The position numbers and the translations under genes are program-made. Under the pieces are notes generated by a model. It searched no databases. It was not told where the DNA came from and saw nothing but the letters and a program-made list of their open reading frames with translations. From Candidatus Chromulinivoraceae bacterium (GTDB lineage: Bacteria; Patescibacteriota; Saccharimonadia; Saccharimonadales; Saccharimonadaceae): DNA of 52,184 nt. Numbering within the stretch: position 1 is the first letter of the stretch; each line of letters opens with the position of its first letter. The stretch lies in assembly GCA_035478595.1 (NCBI GenBank), contig DATIJL010000005.1, positions 1 through 52,184 of the forward strand, read 5' to 3'. Shown piece by piece: positions 22,844 through 31,709 of this stretch.

Positions 22844-25704
22844 AATTCAAATCAAACACTCGCCGTCGCGCTCTAGAATACGAAAAAGACCTTGTTGCGC
22901 AGTGGAAGAAGAATAAAACGTTCGAAAAGTCTGTCGAGATGCGACCGGTTGATAACTCGTATGTTTTTTACGACGGTCCTCCGTTTATTTCCGGTGTTCC
23001 ACACCACGGGACGCTCCTTAGCTCGATCGTAAAAGATGCCGTACCACGATATCAAACTATGAAAGGTAAACGTGTTGAGCGTGTCTGGGGTTGGGACTGT
23101 CATGGTCTGCCTGCTGAAACATACACCGAAAAAAAGCTCGGCATTAAAGGTAAGCAAGAGGTCCTAGACTACGGTCTCGAAAACTATATCAACGCTGTTC
23201 GCGATAATATGAACCAAACTAGCGCTGCCTGGGAAGACACGATTGATCGTATCGGTCGTTGGGTTGACTTTAAGGGCGCCTATAAAACCATGGACAAAGA
23301 CTACATGGAGAGTGTCTGGTGGGCGTTCAAGACTCTATATGAAAAAGAGAAAATCTATGAGGGCGAAAAGGTGCTTATGTACTGTACTCAGGATGCCACA
23401 CCGCTCTCAAAGGCCGAAGTCACGATGGACAGCGGTGCGTATCAGGATGTTACTGATCCGAGTGTATTTGTGAAGTTTAAACTTAAGGGCGAAAACACCT
23501 ATCTACTTGCATGGACGACGACACCATGGACACTTCCTGCCAACACTGCTGTTGCAGTTAACAAAGACTTTACGTATGTCGAGGTGGAGCTAGATGGTGA
23601 GCGGATGATTATCGCCAAAGATCTACTTGCAAAAGTTCTGACTGACGAAAAACATCAGCCTCTTGAATATAAAGTTGTACGAGAACTAAAAGGCAAAGAC
23701 TTAGTAGGCAAAGAATACGAACCTCTTCTTGGTGTTGATCGTGGCGAAAACGCTCACAAAGTATGGGCGGCTGATTATGTTAGTGCTGAAGATGGTACAG
23801 GTATCGTTCATCTGGCACCCGCCTATGGTGAAGAAGACTTTGTGTTGGCACAACAAAAGGGAATCCCCGTCGTTCATACGATTGATGCAACCGGTCACTT
23901 CACTGAGAGCGATTGGAAGGGCGAATATGTATGGGATATTAACAAGACGATTGCTAAAACCTTGCATGAGCGCGGTATCGTCTGGAAAGTTGAGTATGTT
24001 CGCCACAGTTATCCGCACTGTCATCGCTGTGGCACTAAGTTAATGTATCGCGCACACCCAAGCTGGTTCATGAATATTGCCGATCAACGTGAGCAAATGC
24101 TTGTCGAAAACACAGAGCATGTTAACTGGTTCCCTCCGCACATCAAGCATGGCCGTTTTGAAAAAACAGTACAAACGGCGCCAGACTGGAATCTCTCTCG
24201 TGACCGTTTTTGGGCAACACCGATGCCTGTCTGGAAGGGTGTCGATGAAAAAGGCAAAGAACGTGTTAAGGTCGTGGGCAGTTTTGATGAACTTGAACAA
24301 CTTTCGGGCGAGCGTCTTAACGATTACCACCGTCCATGGATCGATGATGTTACGTTCGAGATAGACGGTGTAAAATACGCTCGTATTGACAAGGTGATGG
24401 ACAGTTGGTTTGAGGCTGGCAGTATGCCATTCGCTCAGTTCCACTATCCGTTTGAAAACGTCGAAAAATTTGAAGCCAACTTTCCTGGTGACTTTATTGT
24501 TGAATATGTTGGTCAGGTGCGCGCGTGGTTCTACTACGTACACGCAGTTAATATTGGTTTATTCGGTCAGAATGCCTTTAAAAATGTGATCGTAACCGGT
24601 ACTGTTGCTGGTAACGACGGTCGCAAAATGAGCAAGAGCTACGGTAACTTTACCGATCCGAACGAGTTGATGGATATGTACAGTGCCGATTCGCTCCGCT
24701 TCTTGCTACTACAATCGCCACTGCTTAATGGTGAGGATTTTGCGCTCATCGATAAAGATGTTGCCGACGTAGCACGCAAACTGAGTATGGTTTGGAATAT
24801 GTACGATTTCTTTACGATGTACGCTGAGGTTGATGGTTGGGAGTTCAAGGGTGATCTTTCCGACCCGAGCGAAGAGCTCGAAAACCCGCTCGACCAATGG
24901 ATCGTCAGTCGTGTTCACCAGCTTAATCAAGAGGTTGAAAAGAATATGGATGGCTATGATGTGCCAAACGCCGTCAAACCAATCTTGCCGTTTATTGAGG
25001 ATGCCTCAAACTGGTATGTTCGTCGTAGTCGTCGTCGTTTCTGGAAATCAGGTGATGATACTGATAAAAATAACGCCTATCGTACGCTGCATTATGTTCT
25101 GACACAACTTTCATTGATCATGGCGCCGTTTACACCGTTTCTTGCCGATGAGCTGTATCGAAAGTTAACGGGTGACGAGAGTGTCCATCTTCTTGATTGG
25201 CCGGCTACTGGACGTGTGAACGAACTAGTTACAAAAGATATGGAAACGGTCAGGGAGTATGTGAATACTGGTCTGAGTATTCGTGCCAAGGAGCGCCTTA
25301 AGGTTCGCCAGCCACTTGCAAGTGTTACGGTTCCAACGCTTGGTGAATTTGTGAATTTTGAAGATATCCTGACCGAAGAGTTGAATATCAAAAAGGTTAA
25401 AGAGGGCAGAGAGCTTTCACTCGATCTCACGGTAACGCCCGAGCTTAAACGTGAAGGGTTGGCTCGCGAGGTGATTCGCCATGTACAAAATGCTCGCAAG
25501 CAAGCTGGACTTAATGTTGATGATCGAATTGAATTGAGTCTTGTAAGTGATAGTAATGAGCTATATAAAGCAATAAAAGAGTTCGAGGAAACGATTGTAG
25601 CTGAAACGCTTGCCCAGAAGATAACAGACTCAGTGTACTCGTATGAGGCTGATGTGATAGTAGAATCAATGCCATTGAAACTCTCATTGCAAAAGAAGAA
25701 GTAG
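22840..25704 (+). CDS. ileS: Isoleucyl-tRNA synthetase, type 2-like
   Basis: Charges tRNA-Ile. The 954-residue class I synthetase has the HIGH-type motif as PHHG (54-57) in YDGPPFISGVPHHGTL, an editing domain (CP1, with TTTPWTLPANTA), a CHRC zinc motif (about 389) and KMSKS (about 596-600). The PPFxxGxPHxG pattern is that of the eukaryote-like type 2 enzymes, which are often less sensitive to mupirocin (established for type 2 in general). Under T-box control with the upstream GNAT gene. Confidence 0.95.
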   Translation: MKFKSNTRRRALEYEKDLVAQWKKNKTFEKSVEMRPVDNSYVFYDGPPFISGVPHHGTLLSSIVKDAVPRYQTMKGKRVERVWGWDCHGLPAETYTEKKLGIKGKQEVLDYGLENYINAVRDNMNQTSAAWEDTIDRIGRWVDFKGAYKTMDKDYMESVWWAFKTLYEKEKIYEGEKVLMYCTQDATPLSKAEVTMDSGAYQDVTDPSVFVKFKLKGENTYLLAWTTTPWTLPANTAVAVNKDFTYVEVELDGERMIIAKDLLAKVLTDEKHQPLEYKVVRELKGKDLVGKEYEPLLGVDRGENAHKVWAADYVSAEDGTGIVHLAPAYGEEDFVLAQQKGIPVVHTIDATGHFTESDWKGEYVWDINKTIAKTLHERGIVWKVEYVRHSYPHCHRCGTKLMYRAHPSWFMNIADQREQMLVENTEHVNWFPPHIKHGRFEKTVQTAPDWNLSRDRFWATPMPVWKGVDEKGKERVKVVGSFDELEQLSGERLNDYHRPWIDDVTFEIDGVKYARIDKVMDSWFEAGSMPFAQFHYPFENVEKFEANFPGDFIVEYVGQVRAWFYYVHAVNIGLFGQNAFKNVIVTGTVAGNDGRKMSKSYGNFTDPNELMDMYSADSLRFLLLQSPLLNGEDFALIDKDVADVARKLSMVWNMYDFFTMYAEVDGWEFKGDLSDPSEELENPLDQWIVSRVHQLNQEVEKNMDGYDVPNAVKPILPFIEDASNWYVRRSRRRFWKSGDDTDKNNAYRTLHYVLTQLSLIMAPFTPFLADELYRKLTGDESVHLLDWPATGRVNELVTKDMETVREYVNTGLSIRAKERLKVRQPLASVTVPTLGEFVNFEDILTEELNIKKVKEGRELSLDLTVTPELKREGLAREVIRHVQNARKQAGLNVDDRIELSLVSDSNELYKAIKEFEETIVAETLAQKITDSVYSYEADVIVESMPLKLSLQKKK

Positions 25705-25795
25705 ATAGGTGTAGAGATGCTCCCATGAGTCCCCGTATGGCCAGGTGATCCTGTAGAGAATATAAGCACAACACATATTGTGTGTAAAAATAGGG

Positions 25796-25823
25796 TTGAT
25801 ACCCATATTGCTAATGGTATACT
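25796..25823 (+). promoter_or_regulatory. Pilin promoter, leaderless
   Basis: TTGATA (25796-25801), 16-nt spacer, TATACT (25818-25823); the ATG at 25831 is 7 nt downstream of the -10. Confidence 0.85.
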
Positions 25824-25830
25824 AGAAATC

Positions 25831-26376
25831 ATGCGCAACACTATGTATCTTCGGCAAGGATTCACTCTAGTTGAAATACTGATTGTAATTGTTGTGGTTG
25901 CTATCTTGGCGGCTACTAGCGTGGCGGCGTATAGTGGCGTACAGGGGCGGGCTCGTGATTCGCAACGTGTCAATGATATGGATGCGATCGTCAAGGCCCT
26001 TGAGATGTATAAGATACAAACCGGCAACTATCCGGCTGCTAGCAGTACTAATACTATTGCAAGTTGGGAGGTTAGCTCTATTAATCCTAGTCAATTTCTT
26101 TCGTCACTGAAAACAGCAGGCGTAGCTACGGCTATACCAGTAGATCCTATAAATAATAGTACTTCTAATCTGAAGGGCTTTTTATATAGGTACTATCGCT
26201 ATAATGCTGGAACGAATGGATGTGATCCTGCGAGAGGGGCTTATTATGTATTGGTCGTAGGTTCTGCCGAGTCTGCAGTCGGTGGTCAGCTTAGCTCATC
26301 TCTAGGTTTTCAATGCTCGGGACGCAACTGGAACACTGAAGGTGGCTGGGTTACGGGTGCATATACGAACTATTAG
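25831..26376 (+). CDS. Type IV pilin-like protein
   Basis: A 181-residue prepilin. A short leader MRNTMYLRQG precedes FTLVEILIVIVVVAIL, giving the prepilin cleavage site G|FTLVE and the hydrophobic N-terminal helix. The C-terminal globular part has two cysteines (residues near 131 and 165) that may form the D-region disulfide, with VKOR as a possible oxidant source. The pilin assembly machinery is not in this window. I start at ATG 25831 because the promoter places transcription there, leaving no leader RNA. Type IV pili in Saccharibacteria relate to twitching and host contact (known for some members). A terminator follows at 26428. Confidence 0.9.
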   Translation: MRNTMYLRQGFTLVEILIVIVVVAILAATSVAAYSGVQGRARDSQRVNDMDAIVKALEMYKIQTGNYPAASSTNTIASWEVSSINPSQFLSSLKTAGVATAIPVDPINNSTSNLKGFLYRYYRYNAGTNGCDPARGAYYVLVVGSAESAVGGQLSSSLGFQCSGRNWNTEGGWVTGAYTNY

Positions 26377-26427
26377 TTGACGATAGATAGCGCGATCGTC
26401 GTGGGGAGAGTGCCTCTGTTTCTATCC

Positions 26428-26453
26428 GCATATCTTGTCACATGTGCTTTTTT
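26428..26453 (+). terminator. Terminator after the pilin gene
   Basis: Short stem GCATAT/ATGTGC (26428-26433 and 26442-26447) followed by six Ts. Confidence 0.6.
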
Positions 26454-26483
26454 GTAAGCTAAGTACATATATAAACAATTTAC

Positions 26484-26575
26484 TTTACAATCGTGCACAT
26501 AAGTGATACTATGAGCTTAGATTCAGAGCGTGGAATGTGGATTTGAAAGGAAGACGAGGGTATCGTCTTTTTTTG
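26484..26575 (+). promoter_or_regulatory. Promoter and attenuator-like terminator ahead of the envelope locus
   Basis: TTTACA (26484-26489), 17-nt spacer, TACTAT (26507-26512). About 40 nt into the transcript there is an intrinsic terminator, stem AAGACGA/TCGTCTT (26551-26557 and 26563-26569) with a T-run. The Wzz gene starts 50 nt after it with GAGAGGA as Shine-Dalgarno. This arrangement means transcription into the locus must pass the terminator, suggesting attenuation or a short separate RNA. Confidence 0.6.
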
Positions 26576-26624
26576 TATCCAAAAGCTCAATAGTCACAAA
26601 GTTGTTTATAGAGAGGACAACCAA

Positions 26625-27569
26625 ATGGAAGAAAAAACTGTGCAGGAAATAAATCTGTATCACTTACTTAGATTTTATGTAAAAAAATGGGGATGGATTT
26701 TCTCACTAACCATACTTGGCGTCGTAGCTGGTTTTGTCTATAACAACTATATTCAAACTCCTCTTTATAAAAGTGACGCAACACTCCTTGTTGTTACGCC
26801 TAATGATGGTGCTTCGGCCCAGAACACTACCTTGATCAATAACTATATTGAGCTTTTCAAGTCTCGTCGCGTTCTCGAGCCGGTCGTTAATGAGCAAAAG
26901 GCAAACGTGTCTTATGACACGCTCCTTGGATTCGTGGATGCCGTCAATGACAAAGGCACTCAGGTTATCAAGGTCTCTATATCCACGAAGGACGCTCGTG
27001 TTAGTCAGCAGCTAGCCGAAGGTGCCATAGGGTCATTTAAGCAGCAGGTGAAGAAGCTTTATGCTACTGATAATGTCAGGGTCGTTGACGATGCCAATCT
27101 GCCTAATGCGCCATACAATGTACGTAAAATGATGATACTCGCCCTAGGCGCTGCTGCTGGACTGGCATTGTCTGTCATAGCTCTATTCTTCGTATATGAT
27201 TTCAATCTTAATCGTAATCAAGGCGATGATACTTTCAGCACGACTAATGTTAAGTTGAAGAAAAGAAGTGGATCTAGGGGACTCTTTGCTCGTTTTAAAA
27301 ATAAGATTAAAAAAATTAAAAGAAATTATATCAAAAAGTCTTTGTCTAAAAGAGCTGCTCGACAGGAGAAGACGGGTAAGGTTATGCGCAGTGTCTTTTT
27401 CTATGAGGTAGGCAAGAAGAATGGCCAAACGACACGTAGTAAAAAAACCAAAGCGACGACAGGCGCTAAAGCGCAGGTGTCCCCTAGAAAATCAACAGTA
27501 AAGGCTGCTACTACAAAACAGCCAACGTCGCAAATTAAAAAGAAAGTGAACAGAAAACCTAAGTCATAA
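26625..27569 (+). CDS. Wzz/YveK-type polysaccharide chain-length protein
   Basis: A 314-residue inner-membrane protein that controls polymer length or export. It has an N-terminal membrane segment (about 25-45), an extracytoplasmic Wzz domain (YKSDATLLVV...), the second segment (about 168-190) after the PNAPYNVRK proline motif, and a long basic Lys-rich tail of about 110 residues. The tail lacks the P-loop kinase domain of fused Wzc proteins, so it resembles YveK/CpsC type without an adjacent kinase. The extended basic tail is unusual. First gene of the envelope locus, with an attenuator-like leader. Confidence 0.85.
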   Translation: MEEKTVQEINLYHLLRFYVKKWGWIFSLTILGVVAGFVYNNYIQTPLYKSDATLLVVTPNDGASAQNTTLINNYIELFKSRRVLEPVVNEQKANVSYDTLLGFVDAVNDKGTQVIKVSISTKDARVSQQLAEGAIGSFKQQVKKLYATDNVRVVDDANLPNAPYNVRKMMILALGAAAGLALSVIALFFVYDFNLNRNQGDDTFSTTNVKLKKRSGSRGLFARFKNKIKKIKRNYIKKSLSKRAARQEKTGKVMRSVFFYEVGKKNGQTTRSKKTKATTGAKAQVSPRKSTVKAATTKQPTSQIKKKVNRKPKS

Positions 27570-27652
27570 CAATATCCAGCGTATGGTCGCTTTGGGAAAC
27601 AATTAAACTAACAGTTCATTATTATTACCAAATATAACGAAGAAAACTCTAG

Positions 27653-28321
27653 ATGTACCGTAACTTCTTAAAACGAACATTTGACTTGATATCCGCCCTT
27701 TTTCTTCTATCATTTTTATTTATCCCGTTTACCATAATTGCGGCCTGGATTAAGCTTGACTCTCGTGGTCCTGTCTTATTTAAGCAAAAGAGAGCTGGTA
27801 AGGATCTGAAGCCATTCACCGTGTATAAGTTTCGGACTATGGAAACTTGGGCACCTCGAAATGTCGCAACAAGGAATCTACGTGATAGCGGCACGTATAT
27901 TACTCGCTCAGGAAAGATAATGCGTAAAATATCAGTTGATGAATTGCCGCAGCTATTTAATGTCTTGCGTGGCGAAATGAGCATAGTTGGACCTCGGCCT
28001 GTCGTATTACAAGAACAAGACCTTTTCGCTGAGCGTGAAAAGTATGGTGCAAACGCATGCAGGCCAGGTATAACTGGCTGGGCTCAAGTAAATGGTCGTG
28101 ATGAAGTTCGTACGGCGGAAAAGGCTAAACTTGATGGTATCTATGCCGCAAGTTTTGGTTTTGTGATTGATGCTAAGTGTCTCCTTAAGACTATCTCTGC
28201 TGTTTTTCTGACAAGGGGTCATCGTGAGGGTTACGAGTTTGACGATGATGGTAGTGACAGTATGCATCTAGAAAGAGAATTAACCCCAGGTGGCGAACTT
28301 GATGAGGGTGTGGTGGTATGA
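27653..28321 (+). CDS. Initiating sugar-phosphate transferase (WcaJ/RfbP-like)
   Basis: A 222-residue polyprenyl-phosphate sugar-1-phosphate transferase that starts repeat-unit assembly on undecaprenyl phosphate. It has one N-terminal hydrophobic segment (about 10-33), KFRTM, the DELPQLFNVLRGEMSIVGPRP core and PGITGWAQVNGRD. It lacks the four extra N-terminal helices of full-length WcaJ. The C-terminus has an acidic extension. A weak promoter (TATAAC near 27636) may add to read-through from the Wzz gene. Its stop overlaps the start of a GT2 remnant (ATGA). Confidence 0.92.
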   Translation: MYRNFLKRTFDLISALFLLSFLFIPFTIIAAWIKLDSRGPVLFKQKRAGKDLKPFTVYKFRTMETWAPRNVATRNLRDSGTYITRSGKIMRKISVDELPQLFNVLRGEMSIVGPRPVVLQEQDLFAEREKYGANACRPGITGWAQVNGRDEVRTAEKAKLDGIYAASFGFVIDAKCLLKTISAVFLTRGHREGYEFDDDGSDSMHLERELTPGGELDEGVVV

Positions 28322-28431
28322 AATTTTACGTTTTGCTGTCGGTCTATAAAAATGAGCGGCCCGAATGGTCCAACCAATGTTTTGCGCGTTTATGCGTGAA
28401 CAGTAGAGGCAAAGGGATCTCTAGATGTTGA
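28318..28431 (+). pseudogene. Truncated GT2 glycosyltransferase remnant
   Basis: The frame starts at ATG 28318 and overlaps the previous stop as ATGA. It reads KFYVLLSVYKNERPEWSNQCF for its first 22 codons, exactly like the start of GT2 (WcaA-type) glycosyltransferases. It then loses similarity and ends after 37 codons at a TGA inside the next gene. The GT2 body, including the DXD motif, is missing. This looks like the 5' end of a gene left after deletion or replacement of downstream DNA; the junction is near 28380. No other remnant of this gene was seen. It could still make a short peptide. Confidence 0.7.
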
Positions 28432-29591
28432 TAGTCAAAATTCTAAGCATGCGCAGTTTGAATATGCTCGCCCTATTAGTGTATTGTTACCTCAGTAGTA
28501 TACAGGTAGGCTCCACTGCACTGAACGTCTCTGCTCTATCGAATTCATCGATAGCTATCTTCTTTCTTACGTCATTGCTAATTATATATAGGGGTAGGAA
28601 GATTATATATCCAGCGATCTTTGGTAGTCGAAAAATATTAATTCTCATATTACTAACTGCCGTTGTCACCTTATTGACAGGGACGACAATATTTCTGGTA
28701 CCCATGCTATTTGCGGTAATGGCAATGGCAAGTGATCTAAGATTATTACTAAAATACTACCTATCTTGGTCAATTCTTCTGTTTGTCGGCATAGTAGTAT
28801 TGCATGTGCTTGGGGTTATGAATGGAGGAGATGTGGTGCAGAAAGTGGATGGAATCGAGATCGTATCTCACTCACTAGGGTTTGGTAATCCGAACGGGGC
28901 ATTTACGTATTTATTTAGTATTCTTATTACAGGCTATGTCTTGCTGGGTAGCTCATCACGAAACAAGATTCTATTTACGACTCTCGCATTAGTTTCCATT
29001 ATTATCATATACAATCAAACATTATCCCGCACTGGTCTCCTGTGCTGTCTATTAGTAATAGCTTTCGGTCACTTTAACAAGGCAATGTCTTGGAGAAAAA
29101 TTAAGCGTGTATTACCTATACTGTTCATCCTCCTTACTCTCGGTAGCGTATTTCTGGCTATGCATAATAATCAAATGGGTGATAACATAAACGATCTAAT
29201 GTCAAACCGGCCCTACTGGTGGGGTATACGTGTAGAAGATGGTGAGCTGTCAAATTTACTTGGAAATGCCGATTCTTTCGCGACAAACTACGCGCAAGGG
29301 CAAGATTCGGCGCCACTAGATAGTTTCTTCTTAAGGATATGGTTTAGAAATGGCCTACTCATACTGTTAGTGTTTTTCGTATTTTTTCGCTTATGGTCTA
29401 AACGACTACAGAATAGAATGTTAGTACTTGGGACGTTAGTAACATTGCTCTATGGCTTCTCGGAATACGGAATTATGTCAAACCCCGGGAGGAATGTCGT
29501 ATTGCTGATTATGATGGTACCTATTTTTAGTAAATATGCGGTAAGCCAGAAGATGAATCTTTTTGTTGGAGATACTTTCCGTGATAAGTAA
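28425..29591 (+). CDS. Wzy-like O-antigen/polysaccharide polymerase
   Basis: A 388-residue protein with about ten membrane helices and a periplasmic loop between the later helices (GDNINDLMSNRPYWWGIRVEDGEL and the following residues), as in Wzy/O-antigen ligase-type proteins. These join lipid-linked repeat units outside the membrane. Sequence of this class is poorly conserved, so the call rests on topology and position. AAAGGGA precedes the ATG at 28425. A+T-rich codon use is marked from here to about 33 kb. Overlaps the next gene. Confidence 0.75.
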   Translation: MLIVKILSMRSLNMLALLVYCYLSSIQVGSTALNVSALSNSSIAIFFLTSLLIIYRGRKIIYPAIFGSRKILILILLTAVVTLLTGTTIFLVPMLFAVMAMASDLRLLLKYYLSWSILLFVGIVVLHVLGVMNGGDVVQKVDGIEIVSHSLGFGNPNGAFTYLFSILITGYVLLGSSSRNKILFTTLALVSIIIIYNQTLSRTGLLCCLLVIAFGHFNKAMSWRKIKRVLPILFILLTLGSVFLAMHNNQMGDNINDLMSNRPYWWGIRVEDGELSNLLGNADSFATNYAQGQDSAPLDSFFLRIWFRNGLLILLVFFVFFRLWSKRLQNRMLVLGTLVTLLYGFSEYGIMSNPGRNVVLLIMMVPIFSKYAVSQKMNLFVGDTFRDK

Positions 29592-30753
29592 GGCAAAATC
29601 CATTATTAGCTATGGTGTGTGGGCAGCTCGATATTCCGTGGTGAACTTTTGTGCCATAGTGGCAACTAGGTTACTTAGGTTAGGAAGTGAATATGAAGAC
29701 GCATGGCTGATAGCAGAACTACCTAACGAGGCTAGAGATAATGGATACTGGCTCTATCAATTTATTAGCGAGGATCACCCCGAGATAAATGTTTACTATG
29801 CTATCAAACGGAGCTCCCCGGATTATGATAAGCTGTCTAATAAAAAGAGGGTGATCGAGTACGGTTCGTTTAAGCATTATCTGGCACATGTTTCGTGCGT
29901 AAGATCTATTAGTACGCATATATACGGGGCTAGTCCTGGAAGATACTTCTGCAGACTTTTTCTGCCTCTTATGTACAAGAAGGAAGAGGTATTTTTACAG
30001 CATGGCATACTAGCTAATGTTATTAATCTTCGTGGGTACAATGGGGTTACTATATATACGACAGATAGCGAGAAAGATTTGTTCTTGAAATCTGGTCACA
30101 AGAGACCAGAAAACCTTAAACAGACCGGCCTGGCTCGTTTTGACAATCTTACAGACGCATCGTCGGATTCAAACATACTGCTAGTTATGCCCACCTTCCG
30201 ATCATATCTACACGATCTGTCTCACACTGTGAGCGATAATGATTTTATATCTTCCACGTTCTATGCGAACTGGAACTCTTTGCTGAATAATATTGGATTC
30301 TTAGACCTTGTAGCAAAAAATAATTTAAGAGTAATTTTCTACCCTCATCGACAGATGCAAGTTTTTAATCATCTATGGGCTTTTAGCGACATCATTACGA
30401 TTGGTAATCCTAATGATTACGACATACAGCAGTTACTTAGAAGCGCAAAGTTGATGATAACAGACTACTCCAGTACGTATTATGACTTTATGTATATGAG
30501 GAAACCTGCCATAGTGTATCAGTTCGACAAGAATGAAGTACTAGGGACACACTACCAGCAATCCGGAAGCTACCCCTTAGCAATCAATCTTGTATCGGAA
30601 GAAGACGTAATAGATACTTTAAGCAAAATAATCAAGAGCCATTATAGACTACCTAAGCAAGCTGCTAGAGAGGTAGACGGCTTTTACCCGTATGAAGATA
30701 CTAAGAATAGGCAGAGAATTTTTGCAATATTATCAGAGGAAAAAAAGAAATGA
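29581..30753 (+). CDS. TagF/TagB-like polyol-phosphate transferase
   Basis: A CDP-glycerol-type glycerophosphotransferase family member that adds polyol phosphate to wall polymers. From GTG 29581 it has 390 residues. Diagnostic motifs: QHGI (about 140-143) and the MITDYSSTYYDFMYMRKP stretch followed by IVYQFD. The upstream TTG 29563 is a possible start, but TTGGAG (29566-29571) sits 9 nt before GTG 29581, which overlaps the Wzy stop by 11 bp. Its presence means the locus makes a polymer with teichoic-acid-like phosphodiester decoration. Last residues overlap the next gene (ATGA). Confidence 0.88.
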   Translation: MISKAKSIISYGVWAARYSVVNFCAIVATRLLRLGSEYEDAWLIAELPNEARDNGYWLYQFISEDHPEINVYYAIKRSSPDYDKLSNKKRVIEYGSFKHYLAHVSCVRSISTHIYGASPGRYFCRLFLPLMYKKEEVFLQHGILANVINLRGYNGVTIYTTDSEKDLFLKSGHKRPENLKQTGLARFDNLTDASSDSNILLVMPTFRSYLHDLSHTVSDNDFISSTFYANWNSLLNNIGFLDLVAKNNLRVIFYPHRQMQVFNHLWAFSDIITIGNPNDYDIQQLLRSAKLMITDYSSTYYDFMYMRKPAIVYQFDKNEVLGTHYQQSGSYPLAINLVSEEDVIDTLSKIIKSHYRLPKQAAREVDGFYPYEDTKNRQRIFAILSEEKKK

Positions 30754-31709
30754 AAGACCTGATGGTCAGCATAATTATACCGGTGAGAAACCACGAGAAA
30801 TATGTTGCTAGATGTGTGAAATCGATACAATCACAGACATATACTAACTTAGACATAATAATAGTACTTAACGACTCGTCTGATCAATCCAGGGCGATAT
30901 GTAAAAAACTTGAATCCACGGACTCCAGAATAAGAATTATGGATATCAAAGAAGCTGGTGTTTCAAGAGCCCGTAATGTAGGTATTGAATTAGCGCTAGG
31001 AGACTACATAGTATTTGTCGATGCTGATGATTTCGTACACAGTTTCCTAATCCAGCGCCTATATACAGAAGCGAATAAAAATGAAGCTGACATTGTTGTA
31101 GCTAACTATGAAAAGTATGCTATCGATGCGTTGGGAAGGGAACATAATAGCAAACTTATGAACCGTAGAGTGTCAGCCAACCTTTATGCAAAAGGTATGC
31201 TGCTCGGAAGCCAAGGTTATGATGGATATATTTGGAGTAAAATGTACCGCTCTAAAGTTTTGTCGAAGACTAGATTCGATGAGAGATTGTCATTCTCAGA
31301 AGATACTGACTTTCTCCTTAGGCTATTGCGGCAGGATTTGCAGGTCTTTATTAGTCAATTTGTGGGCTATTTCTACAGTCAAGATACTAGTGGGATAACA
31401 AAAGACTCCTCAGGAAAGCAAAGGTTGGAGTCGCTTGCACTATCTGAAACATTTATCAGGGAGGCGGTCAATGATGGAGTTCGCGCTGCTGCACAGTGCT
31501 ACTATTGGCGTAATGCCTATTACATATTGTCGCAAAACAATATCTCATCCGGAGATCAGAATAGGGTGTGGAATGCAATGAGGAGGTATCGCACGGTTGT
31601 CATTATGGATATTTCCTCACCAATAAAATATCGGCTGATCGCATTGTTATCTCTAATCGGCAAGGGTATTTTCATACGCATAATGTCAAGACTGGCGAGT
31701 GGTAATTAA
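30750..31709 (+). CDS. GT2 family glycosyltransferase
   Basis: A 319-residue GT-A fold enzyme. The N-terminus VSIIIPVRNHEKYVARCVKSI, the nucleotide-binding SSD-type segment and DADD (91-94) are present, as is SEDTDFLLR near residue 190. It adds a sugar to the lipid-linked repeat unit in the cytosol. It has no membrane segment except a weak hydrophobic C-terminal helix. The start overlaps the previous stop by 4 bp. Unlike the upstream remnant, this one is intact. Confidence 0.92.
   Translation: MKDLMVSIIIPVRNHEKYVARCVKSIQSQTYTNLDIIIVLNDSSDQSRAICKKLESTDSRIRIMDIKEAGVSRARNVGIELALGDYIVFVDADDFVHSFLIQRLYTEANKNEADIVVANYEKYAIDALGREHNSKLMNRRVSANLYAKGMLLGSQGYDGYIWSKMYRSKVLSKTRFDERLSFSEDTDFLLRLLRQDLQVFISQFVGYFYSQDTSGITKDSSGKQRLESLALSETFIREAVNDGVRAAAQCYYWRNAYYILSQNNISSGDQNRVWNAMRRYRTVVIMDISSPIKYRLIALLSLIGKGIFIRIMSRLASGN

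Noticed and set aside
25705-25795. tRNA or small RNA between ileS and the pilin gene
   Set aside because: No cloverleaf, no T-arm consensus and no terminator with U-tract were found.
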